From contig NC_090699.1 in the NCBI RefSeq assembly GCF_040954835.1, positions 16,051,817 to 16,115,816 on the forward strand: DNA of 64,000 nucleotides, read 5' to 3'. Position 1 is the first letter of the stretch; each line of letters opens with the position of its first letter. This document shows, in pieces, positions 10,013 to 21,710 of this stretch. A model generated the notes under the pieces. It ran no database searches. It had not been told where the DNA came from and worked only from the letters and a program-made list of their open reading frames with translations. The stretch comes from Lepisosteus oculatus. Its lineage: Eukaryota > Chordata > Actinopteri > Semionotiformes > Lepisosteidae. Both the position numbers and the translations under genes were made by a program.

Positions 10013-10585
10013 GGGCTCTCCAGGAGTAACTCCCAAGTCTCTGATCCCAGAGCCAGCAGACTTCACTGAAGGATCTGTGTGAGTCAAGAGCTCGGCTGCA
10101 ACGAGAGCCAGCAGGAGCGCTGGGGACCCCCGCGGCGGTGTTCCCATCGCGGTGTGCAATACAGGTGTTCGGCTTTATCTTTACCTCCACTGCGGCTCAG
10201 TGGGTTTAGACACTAATGACCTCCTGGCGAGGTGTGACAGACGCTCCTGTAATTTCAGCTCTAAACGATCTCGTTACTGTTTGCTTTCTCTGAAGTGACA
10301 TGCTGCTGCCGGTAATGGAGTGTAACAGGAATCCGCCGTTCCTTTCCCAGACACTCCTCCTGATCGGAAACGCCACCCTCCCGGCACCGGTCCCGGATCC
10401 GTGCCAAACGGCAGCTGGGACACCAGAGGGATCGCCAAGCCCCGCGGAGGTGCAGGGCTCTTCCTCGAACAGGGCGTGTCGGCTCCCTGCCCGGCAATGC
10501 TTGCCAGCACTTGCTTTGAAGCGCTCGGGACGATTCCGAGCGCCACACCCCCGCCCTCCGAGCGGCATCTCACCTGCCTCCCCTT
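10013..10585 (-). other. Region 3' of the TNFRSF12A stop codon
   Basis: This should hold the start of the TNFRSF12A 3' UTR on the minus strand. I did not find a clear polyadenylation signal close by, so the transcript end is not defined. No other gene is seen. Confidence 0.3.
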
Positions 10586-13500
10586 CTAGACGATGGCGTA
10601 CAGCGGCCCCGTCGTCTCCTCAATGGGCTCTGCGCAAAGCAAGAGGAAAGCAGGCGTGAGTGCTGGAGGGAAAGGCAGGAAGGCACTGTTCTGTGGCTCC
10701 ATTTCACACAAGACTGGCCTGTTGGGCAGATAGTAGCCAATTCATCCCACACCCAGCTGCCTTTTGCCAGACGCCAAGGTATCGGCTTCAACAACATGGC
10801 TGGGCAGCTTGTTCCACACTCCCACCCCCCTTTGTGTAAAGTACAGCCTCCCGTCTTGACTGAAGGATCTCATCCAGTTGTTTCTTGAGAGAAGTCAGCG
10901 TACCAATTCAATTAAAATACTTTATTCATCCCCAGGGAGGCAATGTAATGTTGGCTTTGACAGCATGACTGGGTAGCTCATTCCCCACTCGCACAATTAT
11001 TTAAATTAAATACTGCTGCAAAACTGGTTCAATATCCACACGTACTCTGTTGTCTTACAGAGAAGATTGAACGTTGTTCTTTACAAGAATAGGAGTTCAC
11101 ACTGGAAAACTAAGGGGAAATTTGCTCTGGACGGAGAATGGGAAATGCTTCCTGTACACAAAGAGTGGTGGGTGTCTTCCCGTCTCTTGTTCTGCTCCCC
11201 CTTCCGGGAGGGTGTCTTACCGCGCAGGGGCTTGTCGCTGCGGGACTTGCAGTGATGTACCAGCACCCCGATCCCCATGGCCAAGAGAATGGTGACGAGG
11301 GAGAAGCTGACCAGCGCCACCACCATCCAGATGTTCGTGCTGTGCTCCGCCTCTTTCACGCCTGCAGAGAGGAGTCAACGCACCCACCTGAGCAACTCAG
11401 ATTCTGTGGACAAGCAGCAGCACTTTCAGCTGCAGTTACAGCAGACCGGCCACTAGAGGCCGCTCATTTGTGTTAATAGACATAGGGAATGACAACCCCT
11501 TGCACCACAATGGCACAGCCCAGGGGAGCCCTGGTTTCAATTCAAGGGGTGCTATCTGTGCAGAGTTTGCATGTTTTCCCTGTGCTCATGGGGGTTAACT
11601 CCCACAGTCCAAAGACATGCTGGTAGGTCAATGGGTTTCTGGGAAAATCAGCCCCAGTGTGAGTGTTGGTGTCTATGCAGGGTTGGCTCTGTCTGTCCTG
11701 TGGCGGGCTGGCTTCATCTTGCCCCCGTGCGCACTGCTTGCTGGGATAGGCTCCAGCTCCCCTGCGACCCTGAACTGGCTGAATGGATGGAGGTATAAGC
11801 TAGCAATCAAGCTATCATTAGCTCTCAGGTGCGCTTCCTGTTTTTACTAAACAAACCTCAGGCCATAAGGAGCTAAGCAAGTCATTTGCTGAGCGAGGGG
11901 AGATTGGTCCTTGACATCCGAAGGTGTTAGATTTGCGCCCCCAGACGAGTTGAGCTATTGTAGTCCCTTCTTCACTTATCATTTAAGTCGATTCAAGCTT
12001 GCACTAAGCACTAAGTTTCAGGGTCACAGAAATGGGGGCTCTCCAGAAGAGGGGCTCCCCTGGTACTCACAGGCGTCGCAGGAGAGAGTTTTGGGGTACT
12101 TCTGGCAGATGCTGCAGGAGATGCATTCTTCCAAGTCAGCGTTCCAGACCTCGGTGTTGTTGCACTGCTCTGTGGGAGAGAGAGAAGAGGGGTTCAGTCC
12201 TCGCACGGAGCTCCCTGCCCCCCCCAGAATCACAGCTCCCCCGAGTTAGACGGCAGGGCCGCCGTATTTTTATTCCTGCCGTAATTCAACACTACCCCTC
12301 CCCCACAGCGCGGTCTGACGTTCAGCGACTTCACCGTGACATTCCGCCAACCACCGAGAGGGTTTCCCTGTTCGCCAGGAGGAAGCTGGAAAAATCCAGT
12401 GTTCTTCCTTATTCCAGCTGACCGGGGAGCGTGACGCGTTCTTTCCCTGGCCCGTATTTGAACTAGGAAGCGCGCGCGTGTTGTTTTTTTACAAGCCCAT
12501 CACGCTCACACGGAAAGGAAGAGTGCATTGTGGGACACACACACACACACCCTTCAGAAACGGTCTTTGACTTCAAGCCAACAGGGCCCGGAGCACAATG
12601 AGTGGCTCCAGCCCCAGACACATAAGGCAAGCAGATTCTGTCTGGGGGTGGGGGAGGGAGAGTCAGGGCTGAAAACGAGCGCCGGCTCTGGGCTGAGGTG
12701 CTGTAAATATCCCCCGCGCGTCGACAGCGATCGCGGCCACTCACTTCCTGGGGAAGAGTCATCGCGAAACCGCGCGGCCTGTGTCGGCGGGAGACACCTC
12801 TGGAGTCAGCAGAAAGTCAAAAGTGTCGAATAATTCCTTTCTTGCTGTCGACAAAGGGGGCAGAGGGCAGGTAGTGGTTTCGCAGAGGATGTGAGAGAAA
12901 CATCATACCAGGCAATGAGAAAGAAGCGTGAAATTTGATCTGGGTGCGTCTAAAATTCTGCCGGTTTTTCCTCCTGCCTGGCGTTTGTCTTATTTATCAC
13001 TTGGCTCAGACCCCCGGTCCTGTACTTTTGACACCCCAAGAAGGCTTCACAGCTGAAACGTTGCGTTTCCTCTCTTCTCTTTTCAGCATGGAATAAACCT
13101 ATTGCTTGTTCCTTTTGCAGATTACGAATTTTTCTGAAAGACGTTTTGTTTCGAGTCTCCCCCATTCACGTCACTTAACGAATAAGGTCGAAGGACGGGA
13201 TTTAAAGGAACACAGTCTAAAGGAACCTTTCGAGGACTGCGTGCTCGGCCTGTCAGATCAGGATCTAGAAACCATCCCTTCAGGAAAAAACAAAATCACT
13301 CCCCAATTCCTCGTAGGATAACTGTGCTAGAGAGAACCGCGCCACCTACTGGTCCACCAGTTACACTCACAGTAGCAGCCTGGTTATCTTTACGGGTCTC
13401 CCATCCCAGTACTGACCAAAGCGGCCCGCTGCGCTCCTGAGATCTGATGGAAATTGTGGTCCAGAGGGAAGAGCACCCCCTACTGGTCCACCAGCACCCC

Positions 13501-16500
13501 TTACACTTACAGCAGCAGCTTGGCTTCCCTTAGAGGTCTGACAGTACTGACACAGCCCAGTTCTGCTGGGCTCCTGAGACCAGCTGAAAACTGCCCCCCC
13601 CCTCTTATTGATTCATGAGCTGGAGCTGTTCCAGTGCGAGTTCAAATCTTTAGGTTCGTTGACCTCTTTGACCTCGAAGGCTGTTGGTTCCCTAGAAGGA
13701 AATAAACGGCTCTCAGACCACTGGCCCCCCGTCTCGTCAGCGAGCACGTGGTTCACCGCTATGTTGGTTTTGCTCTCTGCCCTTCGAGAAATGCACTCTA
13801 GTTATCTTCCGCTAAACCACATCTCTAATCACTCCACCCTCCGACTTGCGCTGTCACTTCCTTTCCAGACTTCGAGCAGCTCTGTCACTAAGCTCTCGAC
13901 ACCCCTGGCGCCCCAGCTGTGCCAGGAAACCTCCCTCACCGGCGCACTGGGGCTGGGGCCAGGGAACGATGCTCTGCGCTCGAACCTTGGTTTCCACCGT
14001 TCCTTAGGGCATCGGCTCCAACAACAGGGCTGGGCGGCTTGTTCCACACTCCCACCACCCTTTGTGTAAAGTCGGGCTTCCTGTTCTGACCGCAGGATCG
14101 CATCCAGCTCTGTTTCTTGAGAGAAGTCAGGGTACCGGCCTTAAGGGCATGGCCGGACGGTTTGTTCCACACTCCCACCGGCCTGTGGGCAAAGCAGTGC
14201 CTCCTGTTCTCAGTGTGAAATGCACTTCCCTGTGGCTTCCAGGTGTCCTCTGGTGAATGACAGTACATGGTGATTGTGCCTGCCACAGTGTTGCACATTA
14301 CAACCGGCTACAGTAACTCGCGCAGGTGTGGTCTTGTGTTTTGCCCACAGCGTCACAGACAGACCTTTGCTGGGCTGCAAACCGTTTAACGTGAGATGGT
14401 CCTCAGGCTCACAGGACATTTTGAAGGGACCCGTAGAAGGAACTGAATCTCTTCGGTTTCAGGCCAAGGGAAAAAAAAAAAGAGGAGCTGAATTTCCTTG
14501 CAGCTCCCAAGGTAAAGAAGAGGCTCTTCTGAGGTTCATCCAAGACGAACTCGGACTGCAGACCCACTGCTCCCACATTCACATGTAATTACAGGGGGAA
14601 ATGCCACTTAGTGTTCTGTACTACGGCCTCCAGCAGTCTTACAGTAATCGTTATGATTTTATTACAGCAATTAAAGTATTTACAAGTTTGCATGCAATAC
14701 CTATTGCTACATTCACCCAGGTTGCATTATTTTCCTTGGGCCGTCCGGGGTGTGAAATCACTCCTGCCTGGCCGACAAAGTCCTTAAGCATTTACAATCT
14801 CTAGGTGACGTTTACCAGCTCAGTGGTTGTGCCTCTCTGCCGTCCGCCTGGCTGTCCAGCACTGACTGACCGGCCACAGGGGCTGATTCAGGCAGCGTGC
14901 TCTGTCCTTGGCCTTAATGAAGAGCCCACAGCCCTTTCAATCTCTCCTTCTAAAGCGAACGTCCCTCCTCTTCCGTTCCCCCCCCGGATCCGATTTCGAT
15001 TTTTCAAGAACTTTATTTTCTTTCCGCAAATAAACAGATAATCACAAAATAGAAAATGTTGCACTAATATATATACTTAAAACGGTATATATGAACACAT
15101 CTCGTTAGGGGTAGACAAGGCAACAGTTACATAACAATAATTTCTCTAATTCAGGTGCATTTTCCCCGAGTCATCTTGGGTCACTTCCAAAGCAGGACGG
15201 CGGAGCGGGCCGGCAGGCGCTAGAAGAGTTTGCAGTGGTGATTAATCCAGCTCACTTTTCCGCCCCAGACGTCTTTGCTTTGGTGTTGCGGCACACACGT
15301 TTCTCGTTGCTATGTCAACGGTCGGGCCCTTTCCACAGTCCCCGGGGGGAACGACAAGAAACCCTTTTCTTATTGATCTCCCCCCCGAGGGAGCGGTGAC
15401 TCACGCTTCCATTTCGGGAGCTCGTGTCCACAGCCGACATTCCTCAGCCGAATGCCGGAGCATGTCGGGAAGGCTGTGTCCACATGAGTCATCGCGGAGA
15501 GGCAGTCTAACAAGCGCGCTTCCCAGTACCTGGGGCTTCCTGGAAACTCAGGATTTCCAGGCTGCTGCGGGATTAAAGGGACCCTTTGTGTTCGGAGTGA
15601 TCTCACACGCCCTCTGAAAGGGAAACATTTTAGCCACACAAACCGCCTCCTGGCACGCGATTCGGTTCCCACGCGGAGCTCGTCCTGACCGAACCGAGAG
15701 TTTGTTTGCAGTCAGGAGAAGCGCTTTGCCACACAGCCTTGGAAAAGCAAAAATGTGTTTTTACGGCAGTAAGAGGAGACACTGCTCCCTATCAGATTCA
15801 TACTCGGATAGTTTTTCTGTTGCATTACCGACGAGTGTGGCTAAAGAAGACACAATGAACACACCATTTTCTCAGTACAAACACAAAAAAACACTGCACT
15901 ATTGAGAAACAGCCTCACCGTCTTGTCCTTAGCCTGCGAGAGGAGATAATAATAATAATTGCTTACACTTATATAGCGCTTTTCTGGACACTCCACTCAA
16001 AGCGCTTTACAGGTAATGGGGACTCGCCTCCACCATCACCAATGTGCAGCCCCACCTGGATGACAAACACTATTATTATTGTTATTATTATTGAGAGGCT
16101 GTTCTGATCCTGTCAGGTATGGGAATTCTGGGAATAGATGTGTGTTTTTAGGTGAAGAATATCACATCCTTTCGAACACAGGCTCGCGCTCAGAGGCGGG
16201 CGAGAAGTTGCTGAATGAAGAAAAGGCAGGAACTGTGTTATTTCAGACTCGGTGCGATTGTAATCGCACCCACTTCCTCCCTTCGCTGCTCTCCACGAAC
16301 CTACACTGTGTCCTGCCTCACGCCACACGAGGCGATAGCAAAGGCTGCTGTTTTACTCTTCAGACAACTTGCAAGAGAACGAAGCGGAACCGTAAGCGCT
16401 TTCGGTCCCAGTTTAGGATACCGGTGTCATCGTGTGTGTACGTGGTTTTTTTTTTAAGAAACGGCTACCAGCTGCAGTCAAGCTTCTAAAATTAGTGGGG

Positions 16501-19500
16501 TTCACTGATACCGGCATCGGGACCAGCGGCTCCGCTGAGGCGCCCCGATTAGTTGATCCACTAACCGAAGGAAAATAAGTGCCGGGCGGATTCTCATCTG
16601 TTTGCAGTAACTCACAGAGAAACAAACAGGAAGCGTGCGTGCTGACGTCACGGACGCTCCCCCCCCCACCACACACATACACTCCCGCGAGGTTCCACGC
16701 GCCGACTCTCGGTAGTTGAATGACAGCTGTCATTAACACCTCGCCACCCCCGGCGGATCTAGGGCTGCGTGACGTCAGCACAGGGCCGACCTCGGCCAAG
16801 GGGGTTCTCAGATATCCGGGCAGCTGTGAGCCCAGCCCTGGCGGGGGGAGGCATGCCTCAATTGTGCTTTGCATAGTTCATTATTACCCGGGGTCACTCG
16901 GCAGTGTCCAACGTCACATAAATATCCCAAAAATGACAAAATACCACTGAAATAGCTGGGATGCGTGTAATGACGTTAAAGGGGGGGCAGCGTTGTGGCG
17001 CAGTTCCATACTCCCACCACCCTTGGCGTAGAGCTGCCGCGAGATGCACTGGTGTCTTGTCCCGAGATACACGTGTCCCCACGGCTTGCTGGGATAGGCG
17101 CCAGTTCCCCTGTGACCTTGTAGCGGGTGACGTGTTTAGAAAACACGGATGAGAAGACATCCGAGTGCTCCTCTATGACGTGGCAGCTAGACTTTTAAGA
17201 AAAACATCTGCCTCTAGAACATGCCTAAACCACGTGGCCGATGCCGTCATCTTATGGGACGAAAGGGAGTTGTGGAGAAGTGCTGTGTAAGATCATAAGA
17301 AGGAGAGGAGAACATCGGCTTCAACAAGGTGGGCGCACAGCTTGTTCCCCACTCCCGCCACCCTCGGCGTAGAGCTCCTTGTTGTTGAGGATGATACTCT
17401 GCTATAGATCCACAAACAGCTAGATGGGCTGTGTGGCTCCCTTCTTTTTGTAGTCCTGACATGAATGGTTTCACTCCTTCTCTGACTCTGCTCTCTCGCT
17501 CTTTGCTCTATCACATAGACTGAGCTAAGCCTCCCTCCCCTCCTTCCCTGGAGACCCGGGGAACAAGATTTGAAAAACAGGCCCTGTGAGCATATTGAGA
17601 GAAAAACAGAGGGGAGATAAGAAGCCCCAAACACTGGCTGTTTACCAGACAAGAGCCTTTGGGCTGTTCTTGAGAAGCAGAGGGGGAATTCCACCGGGCT
17701 GGTGTGGCACTCACTCACAGACACACGCGCGCTCTCTCTCTCTCACACACCTGGGGCAGCAGCCAGCGGTCCGGAGACACACAGGTGAGTGAACGGGCCG
17801 CTGTGCAAACCGGCCCTGGAGCGAGAGTGAAGGACGGGTCAGCTCGCCCTGAACCTGGCTTGGGCCCTGCCTCTGCGCCCCGTTGCTTGCTGGGATAGGA
17901 AGGCCCCGGAGAACATGGCCGGATCGGTGAAGGAGGGAGGGGTTCGGGCTTCGGACTAGAACAAGAGGATTCTCATGCTCTCCACTCTTTTAGGACGGCT
18001 GGAGTGTCACCTCGTGGACAGGACAGGACAGTCCTTCACGGACACTCTCTCCTGTTTATGGCAAATTAAGTGCCCAGTATGTCTTTGGACTGTGGGTGGA
18101 AAACGGAGCTCTCTCAGAGACAACCCACGTGGACAACATGCAGACTCCCCCCAGAAGGTGCCTCCTGGGAGGCAGCAGCAGCAGTGACGCCGACAGACAC
18201 GTCACGGGCTCAGACGGCTCACGGAGGGAAACGGGGCCGTGAAATTCCTCCGAACGCGAGTCGCGAAGGGCGGTTTTTGGCGATTTACAAGAATGTAAAA
18301 AAAAAAAACACCCCGATGCGCGGCGACGTCAGAGGAGACGATTCTTCAGAAGACTTCCTGTTGTGGCTTCCAGCGGGCGCCGGCAGAGCCCACGCTTCCA
18401 CAGAGCTGCTCGGGCCGGATCAGATTCCACTGATGGCGCTCCATTGCCGCTCGTGCAGGGCGCAGGCGGGCCGGATCACAGGGCGGACACGGCTGCGCCC
18501 CGCACGACCGTCCCGAGAGCGGCCTGGCCGCGCGCAAGCGTTTCTGGCACCAGAGACGTCGGCCCCGCGGCTGACCGAAGGGGGTTAAAACAAACACCTG
18601 CCCAGCAGAATTCTGGGGGATCTGTGGAAAACACTGAGGCGCTGATGTTGTCATTTACATCTTCTACACACTGTGGGAAAGATGTGTAGAGATGTTAGAA
18701 TAAAAGTGAAAAACAACAGGATTTTATGACAAGAAATGAGGGGTTAAAACGGTGTAACACGCTAGCAAGGCCTCGTTTAGAATACTGTGGGCAGTTTTGG
18801 TCACCATGTTACAGCAAAGATATTGCTGCTCTGGAATCAGTCCAAGAAAGAGCAACCAGATGAATTCTGGGGCTGAAGGAAATGAGTCTCTTTAGTCTGA
18901 AGGGAGTGTCCCCCACTGACAGGCTGGAGGAACTGAGTCTCTTTAGTCTGAAGGGAGTGTCCCCCACTGACAGGCTGGAGGAACTCAGTCTCTTTAGTCT
19001 GAAGGGAGTGTCTCCCACTGACAGGCTGGAGGAACTGAGTCTCTTTAGTCTGAAGGGAGTGTCTCCCACTGACAGACTGGAGGAACTCAGACTCTTTAGT
19101 CTGAAGGGAGTGTCCCCCACTGACAGACTGGAGGAACTCAGTCTCTTTAGTCTGAAGGGAGTGTCCCCCACTGACAGGCTGGAGGAACTCAGTCTCTTTA
19201 GTCTGAAGGGAGTGTCCCCCACTGACAGGCTGGAGGAACTCAGTCTCTTTAGTCTGAAGGGAGTGTCTCCCACTGACAGACTGGAGGAACTCAGTCTCTT
19301 TAGTCTGAAGGGAGTGTCTCCCACTGACAGACTGGAGGAACTCAGTCTCTTTAGTCTGAAGGGAGTGTCTCCCACTGACAGGCTGGAGGAGCTGAGTCCC
19401 TAGATACAAATATTCAAAATTTTTGAAAAACCTCAACATGGTGAATTTCTTCAGGATCAACACAAATCAGAAGGCAGAAGCGGAGACAACATGGAATTGA

Positions 19501-21710
19501 GAACAAGAAGCATTGCTTTACACGAAGGGTGGTGGGAGTGGGAAACAAGCTGCCCAGTTGTTGACGCTGATACCCTAGCCGTTTTCAATAAACAACTGGA
19601 TGAGATCCTACAGTCGGGACAGGAGGCTCTACTTTACACAAAGAGTGGTGGGAGTGTGAAATAAGTAAAAGCTGGATGAGATCCTGGGATCAATTAATGA
19701 CTAACTCCCAAACGGGCCGGACAGGCCCAAAGGCTTGCAGCTGGCAGCTGCAGTTGACTTTTCATCTGAATATCAGCACTGATATGGACAACTGCCTCTT
19801 AAATCAGTGACCCAGAGGACGGCCAGACAGACTGCAGCGCCACAGGGGCGGAGACACGCAGTGAGACTCTGGTTTGATTCAGACTGGTCCCCTTTCATGT
19901 TCTGGAAATGCGAAGACCCCCCTCCTCGACAGCACCTGCGGGAGCCTGTCGCGGGAGGAGCGGAGCGTCTCCTGGGTCCTAGCGCCGGCACCACACACGC
20001 GTTAGCCATTATAGTACAGGACGTCTATCAATTATTAGGGAGACACCAACTTTCTTTGGACATTGGGGGCAGGGGGTACCTTATCCCCCCCATTCATCTT
20101 ACACCCCTGAGTTTTGGGTCGTTACATTTTTTTATGGAACTGCATTGGGTTTTGTCTGTGCAGGTTTCCGGAACTTTTTGCGTATGAAGTCTGGGGCACC
20201 GAACAATTTTCAGTGTCGGGGTAACTAGGGGAAAAGGTCTGTCTTTCTTTTTTGACGAAACATTCAAAGGAATGCTGTATCAGCAGGCCCGGAAGTGACG
20301 CGCCAGGCTGCGGCCAGCTCCCGCAGACGAGCCCGGCTCGAAAGGGACGGTAATCCGTTCAGAGAGGCCGGTGGAGGAGGGGGACAGGTGACGAAGAGGG
20401 CTCTCGCCGTCTTTCTCTCCACCGGCGCGGTGAGATCACTGCATCGCTATGCGGGGCTGTGAGTCACGGCCGGAGCCCGAGACCCTCCGGGGCGAAGATA
20501 TCCAATAAACACACGCCGGCTTAAGCAGCATCGCCGCGGTGGGGGGAGGCGGCTCCAGACACCGAGGCTTTACTTGGAAAAACACTGGGCGTTTACTGGG
20601 AATCGCGTCTTTAAAACAAATCCCAAACGGGACTGCTCTCCGCATCGTGAACTTGGTTTGACCTAGTTCCAGACTTTTTATTCTCCTAGCAGCACGGCCA
20701 GCGGTAAACGCGACCGTGATGTAGCGAAAGCTTGCCCATACCTGTTGTAAAAACTAAAACTTCACGGTGGATTCCGCGCGTCGGCTTTGCTAAATGCGCC
20801 AGCCAGAGTCACGCCCCCCTTCCCCACCACACCACACACACGCGTGTATTACCGACAACTGATCGTTCAAAATACTTCGATAAATAAGACCCTGTTATTG
20901 TGGAGAAGAATGATGTCACTGGAGCCCCGGAACCTCGAGCAGACTCTGTTTTGGAACAGATGAGTCGGAGAGACTCATCCCCCCCCGGGCCCTGTCTCGC
21001 AAGTCGGCGGCGCTGCGCTGCCTGTCCCTGCTCCTCTGTCCCTGCAAGCTCTCGCCTCCCGGTGTGAGGGAGTCAGGACAGAGCAGGGACACCCTGCCAA
21101 CACCACACCTCCTGCTCCAGACCACCCTGCCACCGAGTCCCCCCGAGAGCTTCAACTCCAGCAGGGGGTTTTCACGACTCGGAGCGTGTTTAACAGCCGA
21201 CTCCGCTAAAAGAAGCTCGTCTTCTCTTAGGGTCTTTTTAAATAGTAAATGAAAGAGGGAATAATGTCCCTTCGCTCTAACACACACACACACGTCTCTC
21301 CCCGTGTTGCGACGCGCACAGAGACTTCAGTGTCAACGCTGTGGAGAAACTCGGGCAGCCGGAAACATGCAGACCCTGTGAGGTTAAAAGTTCTGTACAT
21401 TGTCCTCGCACCCAAACCCGCTCTCCCCGTCTTTCTGCGATGAAATCGCTGATCTCTCTCTGTCTCTCTCTCCCCCCTCCGCCTACCCCGGTCCCAGAGC
21501 CGTCTCCCGGCTTTGCCCTGTTCCGGGCGCTATATCGCGTTCCAAGCCACGGCGACCCGCGCTGGGTTCCACGCCGGCCACGCCACACAGCTGCCTCGCG
21601 CCCCCTGCCCCCCCCCCACGCGGGACCGCTGACTTACTGCTGTTCTGCACCTCGGCTCCCGCGGCGGCGACCAGCGCGCACGCCAGGCAGAAGAGCGCTT
21701 TGAAATCCAT
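10586..21710 (-). CDS. tnfrsf12a: TNFRSF12A (Fn14, TWEAK receptor), 4 exons, 118 aa
   Basis: Type I membrane receptor for the cytokine TWEAK. Coding exons run from high to low coordinate: 21710-21638, 12169-12071, 11361-11221 and 10629-10586 (stop TAG). All introns are phase 1 with GT-AG ends. Residues 1-19 ([19 protein letters not shown]) are a signal peptide. The single cysteine-rich domain has six cysteines, C27, C40, C43, C46, C55 and C58. Their spacing 12-2-2-8-2 equals that of human Fn14, and WNADLEEC matches human WSADLDKC. Residues 68-92 form the membrane helix. The short tail has the TRAF-binding motif PIEET at 106-110, as in human. Human Fn14 is 129 aa. An N-glycosylation sequon NNT (28-30), which I do not find in the human domain, is present. 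The 9.5-kb intron 1 holds most of the repeats listed between 12.2 and 21.6 kb. Confidence 0.93.
10690..10990 (-). mobile_element. CR1-like LINE 3' tail fragment in TNFRSF12A intron 3
   Basis: The minus strand carries the same terminal motif (TTACACAAAG...GTGGGAGTGTGGAACAAGCTG and AAACAACTGGATGAGATCCT), with two degenerate copies in tandem. It inserted into intron 3 in the same orientation as the gene. Confidence 0.55.
11503..11792 (+). mobile_element. tRNA-derived SINE in TNFRSF12A intron 2
   Basis: This is a clean family member without internal amplification. It has a tRNA-like head (degenerate), CACAGTCCAAAGACATGCTGG, a TTTCTGGGAAAATCAG segment, TTGCTGGGATAGGCTCCAGC and a GAATGGATGGA end. 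It is antisense to the host gene. Confidence 0.7.
12172..13034. other. TNFRSF12A intron 1, first part
   Basis: Intron sequence with a CA microsatellite at about 12536-12551 and a CpG-rich patch near 12660-12790. No alternative exon can be supported. Confidence 0.3.
13035..13125 (+). mobile_element. Single arm of a foldback (MITE-like) element
   Basis: GCTGAAACGTTGCGTTTCC...CTTTTCAGCATGGAATAAACC matches one arm of the palindromic element at 38790-39013 (ACGGCCGAAACGTTGTGTTT...TTTTCAGCATGGAATAAACC). Only one arm is present. Confidence 0.5.
13331..13600 (-). mobile_element. Two tandem 5S-derived SINE head segments
   Basis: Read on the minus strand, each unit has the 5S-like block ATCTCAGGAGCGCAGCGGGC / GGTCAGTACTGGGATGGGAG, then a run ending CTGGTGGACCAGTAGGTGGC. 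The plus-strand text CTACTGGTCCACCAG occurs about 130 bp apart (near 13347 and 13477), so the head is duplicated head to tail. It lies in TNFRSF12A intron 1. Confidence 0.55.
13601..13984. other. TNFRSF12A intron 1 sequence
   Basis: No repeat family or exon recognised. Confidence 0.25.
13985..14290 (-). mobile_element. CR1-like LINE 3' tail fragment, duplicated
   Basis: Two minus-strand copies of the terminal [12 protein letters not shown]-type motif lie about 110 bp apart, with frames broken between them. It sits inside TNFRSF12A intron 1. Confidence 0.55.
14291..14984. other. TNFRSF12A intron 1 sequence
   Basis: No exon, RNA gene or clear repeat seen. Confidence 0.25.
14985..15215 (-). 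mobile_element. 3' UTR fragment of a Tx1/L1-like LINE
   Basis: The segment aligns by eye with 23010-23230, the non-coding end of the LINE whose coding tail is at 23230-23740. Shared blocks include TTTATTTTCTTT, CAGATAATCACA/CAGAGAATCACA, AACACATCTC, AGACAAGG, ACAGTTACATA and AATTTCTCT. Only the 3' UTR was copied, as expected of 5'-truncated insertion. Confidence 0.55.
15216..15944. other. TNFRSF12A intron 1 sequence
   Basis: No repeat family or exon recognised. Confidence 0.25.
15945..16080 (-). mobile_element. 5S-derived SINE 3' end
   Basis: TAA-repeat tail followed by TTGCTTACACTTATATAGCGC and TCAAAGCGCTTTACAGGTAA, as in the copy at 1011-1345. Only about 130 bp remain. Confidence 0.65.
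16081..17049. other. TNFRSF12A intron 1 sequence
   Basis: A short TTA/TTG run follows the SINE tail. The rest has no recognised exon or repeat. Confidence 0.25.
17050..17120 (+). mobile_element. tRNA-derived SINE 3' fragment
   Basis: ACTGGTGTCTTGTCCCGAG and CGGCTTGCTGGGATAGGCGC match the 3' part of the tRNA-SINE family. The fragment is short and diverged. Confidence 0.45.
17300..17425 (-). mobile_element. CR1-like LINE 3' tail fragment
   Basis: The minus strand contains the GGAGTGGGGAACAAGCTG...TTGAAGCCGATG terminal motif in degenerate form. Confidence 0.45.
17426..18069. other. TNFRSF12A intron 1 sequence
   Basis: A short tRNA-SINE scrap (GTTGCTTGCTGGGATAGG) lies near 17880-17900. Nothing else is recognised. 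Confidence 0.25.
18070..18155 (-). mobile_element. tRNA-derived SINE internal fragment
   Basis: AGTATGTCTTTGGACTGTGGG followed by the ATGCAGACTCCCCC region matches the middle of the SINE family in reverse orientation. Confidence 0.4.
18156..18749. other. TNFRSF12A intron 1, CpG-rich patch
   Basis: Locally CpG-rich (about 18180-18590) without a supported exon. Confidence 0.25.
18750..19740 (+). mobile_element. CR1-like LINE ORF2 C-terminal fragment with amplified module
   Basis: Translated pieces in order: [20 protein letters not shown] then [13 protein letters not shown], a known reverse-transcriptase tail signature (VRPHLEYC.QFWSP...A.E.VQRRAT). Next come ten copies of a 17-residue module ending in LFSLKG, then the terminal [14 protein letters not shown]-type motif twice. 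The copy is dead because the first part and the array need different frames, and stops are present. It is antisense to TNFRSF12A in intron 1. Confidence 0.65.
18888..19397 (+). repeat. 51-bp (17-codon) in-frame array, 10 units, within a LINE ORF
   Basis: The unit translates as [17 protein letters not shown]. It matches the conserved CR1-type segment SYEERLRELGLFSLEKRR that normally occurs once. Units differ at only a few positions (GAACTGAGT/GAACTCAGT, TCCCCC/TCTCCC, CAGGCT/CAGACT). Because 51 is a multiple of three, the array stays open in several frames on both strands, which explains the long ORFs here. Confidence 0.92.
19741..21637. other. TNFRSF12A intron 1, promoter-proximal part
   Basis: GC- and CpG-rich sequence, particularly 20280-20860 and 20930-21630. 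It probably includes the 3' shore of the TNFRSF12A CpG island. A CA run lies near 21280. No alternative first exon can be fixed. Confidence 0.3.

Noticed and set aside
18882-19403. Long repetitive open frames on both strands suggesting a repeat protein.
   Set aside because: They follow from a 51-bp array whose unit is a multiple of three. The forward frame is LINE ORF2 sequence.
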